Source: Pseudomonadota bacterium
GTDB lineage: Bacteria > Pseudomonadota > Alphaproteobacteria > Puniceispirillales > Marisalimonadaceae
Reading direction: 5' to 3'
DNA: 64,000 nucleotides
Assembly (NCBI GenBank): GCA_027625145.1
Contig: JAQBXK010000001.1
Location: 62,001-126,000 of the forward strand
Part shown: positions 63,608 through 64,000 of the stretch, one piece after another
How positions within the stretch are numbered: the first letter of the stretch is position 1
Layout of the letters: every line of letters begins with the position of its first letter
The notes under the pieces: model-generated
Database searches by the model: none
Told to the model about the DNA's origin: nothing
What the model saw: only the letters and a program-made list of their open reading frames with translations
Position numbers and translations under genes: made by a program

Positions 63608-64000
63608 TTATGCTTCTATTCTATTATAGAGAGCCTCCATAATATTATTGTAAACCTGAAGCGTCATATTGTTTTTTGGTTGCTTTCTTGTGGCAAGGTA
63701 AACATCAGATCTAACCCATCCAGGTAATTGTATTTCTTTAAAAGTAACATTTTTCGGAGCATGTTTTTTTGTGGTGCTTGCTAAGAGCGCTACTCCCATA
63801 GAAGCTCTGACTAGTCCTAAAAAAACTAAAGGTTGACTAACATATTGAACAAAATTAGGCTTTACACCAGCATTTAAAAATAATGAAGAAAGTAATTCAA
63901 AACTATATCGTCCTATAACGGCATCATACATAATAAAATCAATATTATGTAAATCATAAACTGTAATATTTTCTTTTTTAGATAACTCATGATCATCGTT
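63608..64000 (-). CDS. LysR-family regulator, 5' part beyond window
   Basis: The frame is open to the right edge, so only the last 130 residues are present, all from the substrate-binding domain: 'DLHNIDFIMYDAVIGRYSFELL', 'VQYVSQPLVFLGLVRASMGVALLAS' and 'LQVYNNIMEAL'. This is the effector-domain pattern of LysR regulators. The helix-turn-helix lies outside the window. It may regulate the downstream SDR gene, 84 bases away. Confidence 0.8.
   Translation of the reverse strand, partial: NDDHELSKKENITVYDLHNIDFIMYDAVIGRYSFELLSSLFLNAGVKPNFVQYVSQPLVFLGLVRASMGVALLASTTKKHAPKNVTFKEIQLPGWVRSDVYLATRKQPKNNMTLQVYNNIMEALYNRIEA

Overview
The window is AT-rich (roughly one third G+C by eye), densely coded, and fits a chromosome segment of an uncultured low-GC marine alphaproteobacterium of the SAR116/Rhodospirillales-like kind. 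This placement is an inference from gene content: DUF2842 and DUF3726 families, an Mrp operon with several MnhD-like subunits, TAXI/TRAP transport, and many TauD and PhyH dioxygenases. Both ends cut through genes: an ATP-grasp RimK-like gene on the left and a LysR regulator on the right.

Layout. 1-2.2 kb: RimK-like ligase and GNAT, then a SufU/NifU-like scaffold, a one-helix protein and a CoxG-like protein. 2.2-9.6 kb: a ten-gene minus-strand Mrp-type cation/proton antiporter operon (E-F-G-MbhDE-B-C-D-D'-small-D''). 9.6-11.4 kb: thiamine-precursor uptake genes (ThiY, ThiX) with a TPP riboswitch between them. 11.5-13.1 kb: an HDAC/AcuC-type deacetylase and a DUF192 protein. 13.2-30 kb: a mosaic accessory region that starts at tRNA-Pro(UGG). 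It holds a frameshifted tyrosine integrase, a DUF1501/DUF1800 pair bracketed by direct repeats of an integrase 3' end, a quinone-stress type cluster (LysR, DoxX, azoreductase, pirin), a CoA-thioester catabolic set (two enoyl-CoA hydratases, RraA-like, thiolase-like, acyl-CoA ligase), and a row of gene fragments that includes a GC-rich truncated sbcD.

30-59 kb: a catabolic and scavenging region with seven Fe(II)/2-oxoglutarate dioxygenase genes (three PhyH, four TauD/TfdA), two enolase-superfamily enzymes, a TAXI-TRAP transporter, gamma-glutamyltransferase, a flavin monooxygenase, a TIM-barrel isomerase-like enzyme, and two putative sulfite/anion exporters (YeiH and TSUP families). Most likely these genes import small organic S, N or P compounds and cleave or hydroxylate them; the substrates cannot be read from sequence. 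59-64 kb: a DEAD-box helicase, an EthD-like protein coupled to a DadA-like FAD enzyme, an SDR, and the LysR gene.

Several genes carry a single lesion (in-frame stop or one-base shift): the integrase, the azoreductase, a GYD-like gene and its partner, a peptidase M19 gene, and an unknown membrane protein with a six-T run. These are either young pseudogenes or sequencing errors, and this must be settled before any function is assigned. The most system-like unexplained parts are the integrase-tail-bracketed cassettes beside tRNA-Pro, the M19/570-residue/DUF3726 operon, and the FMO/TIM-barrel/PhyH/PhyH run.
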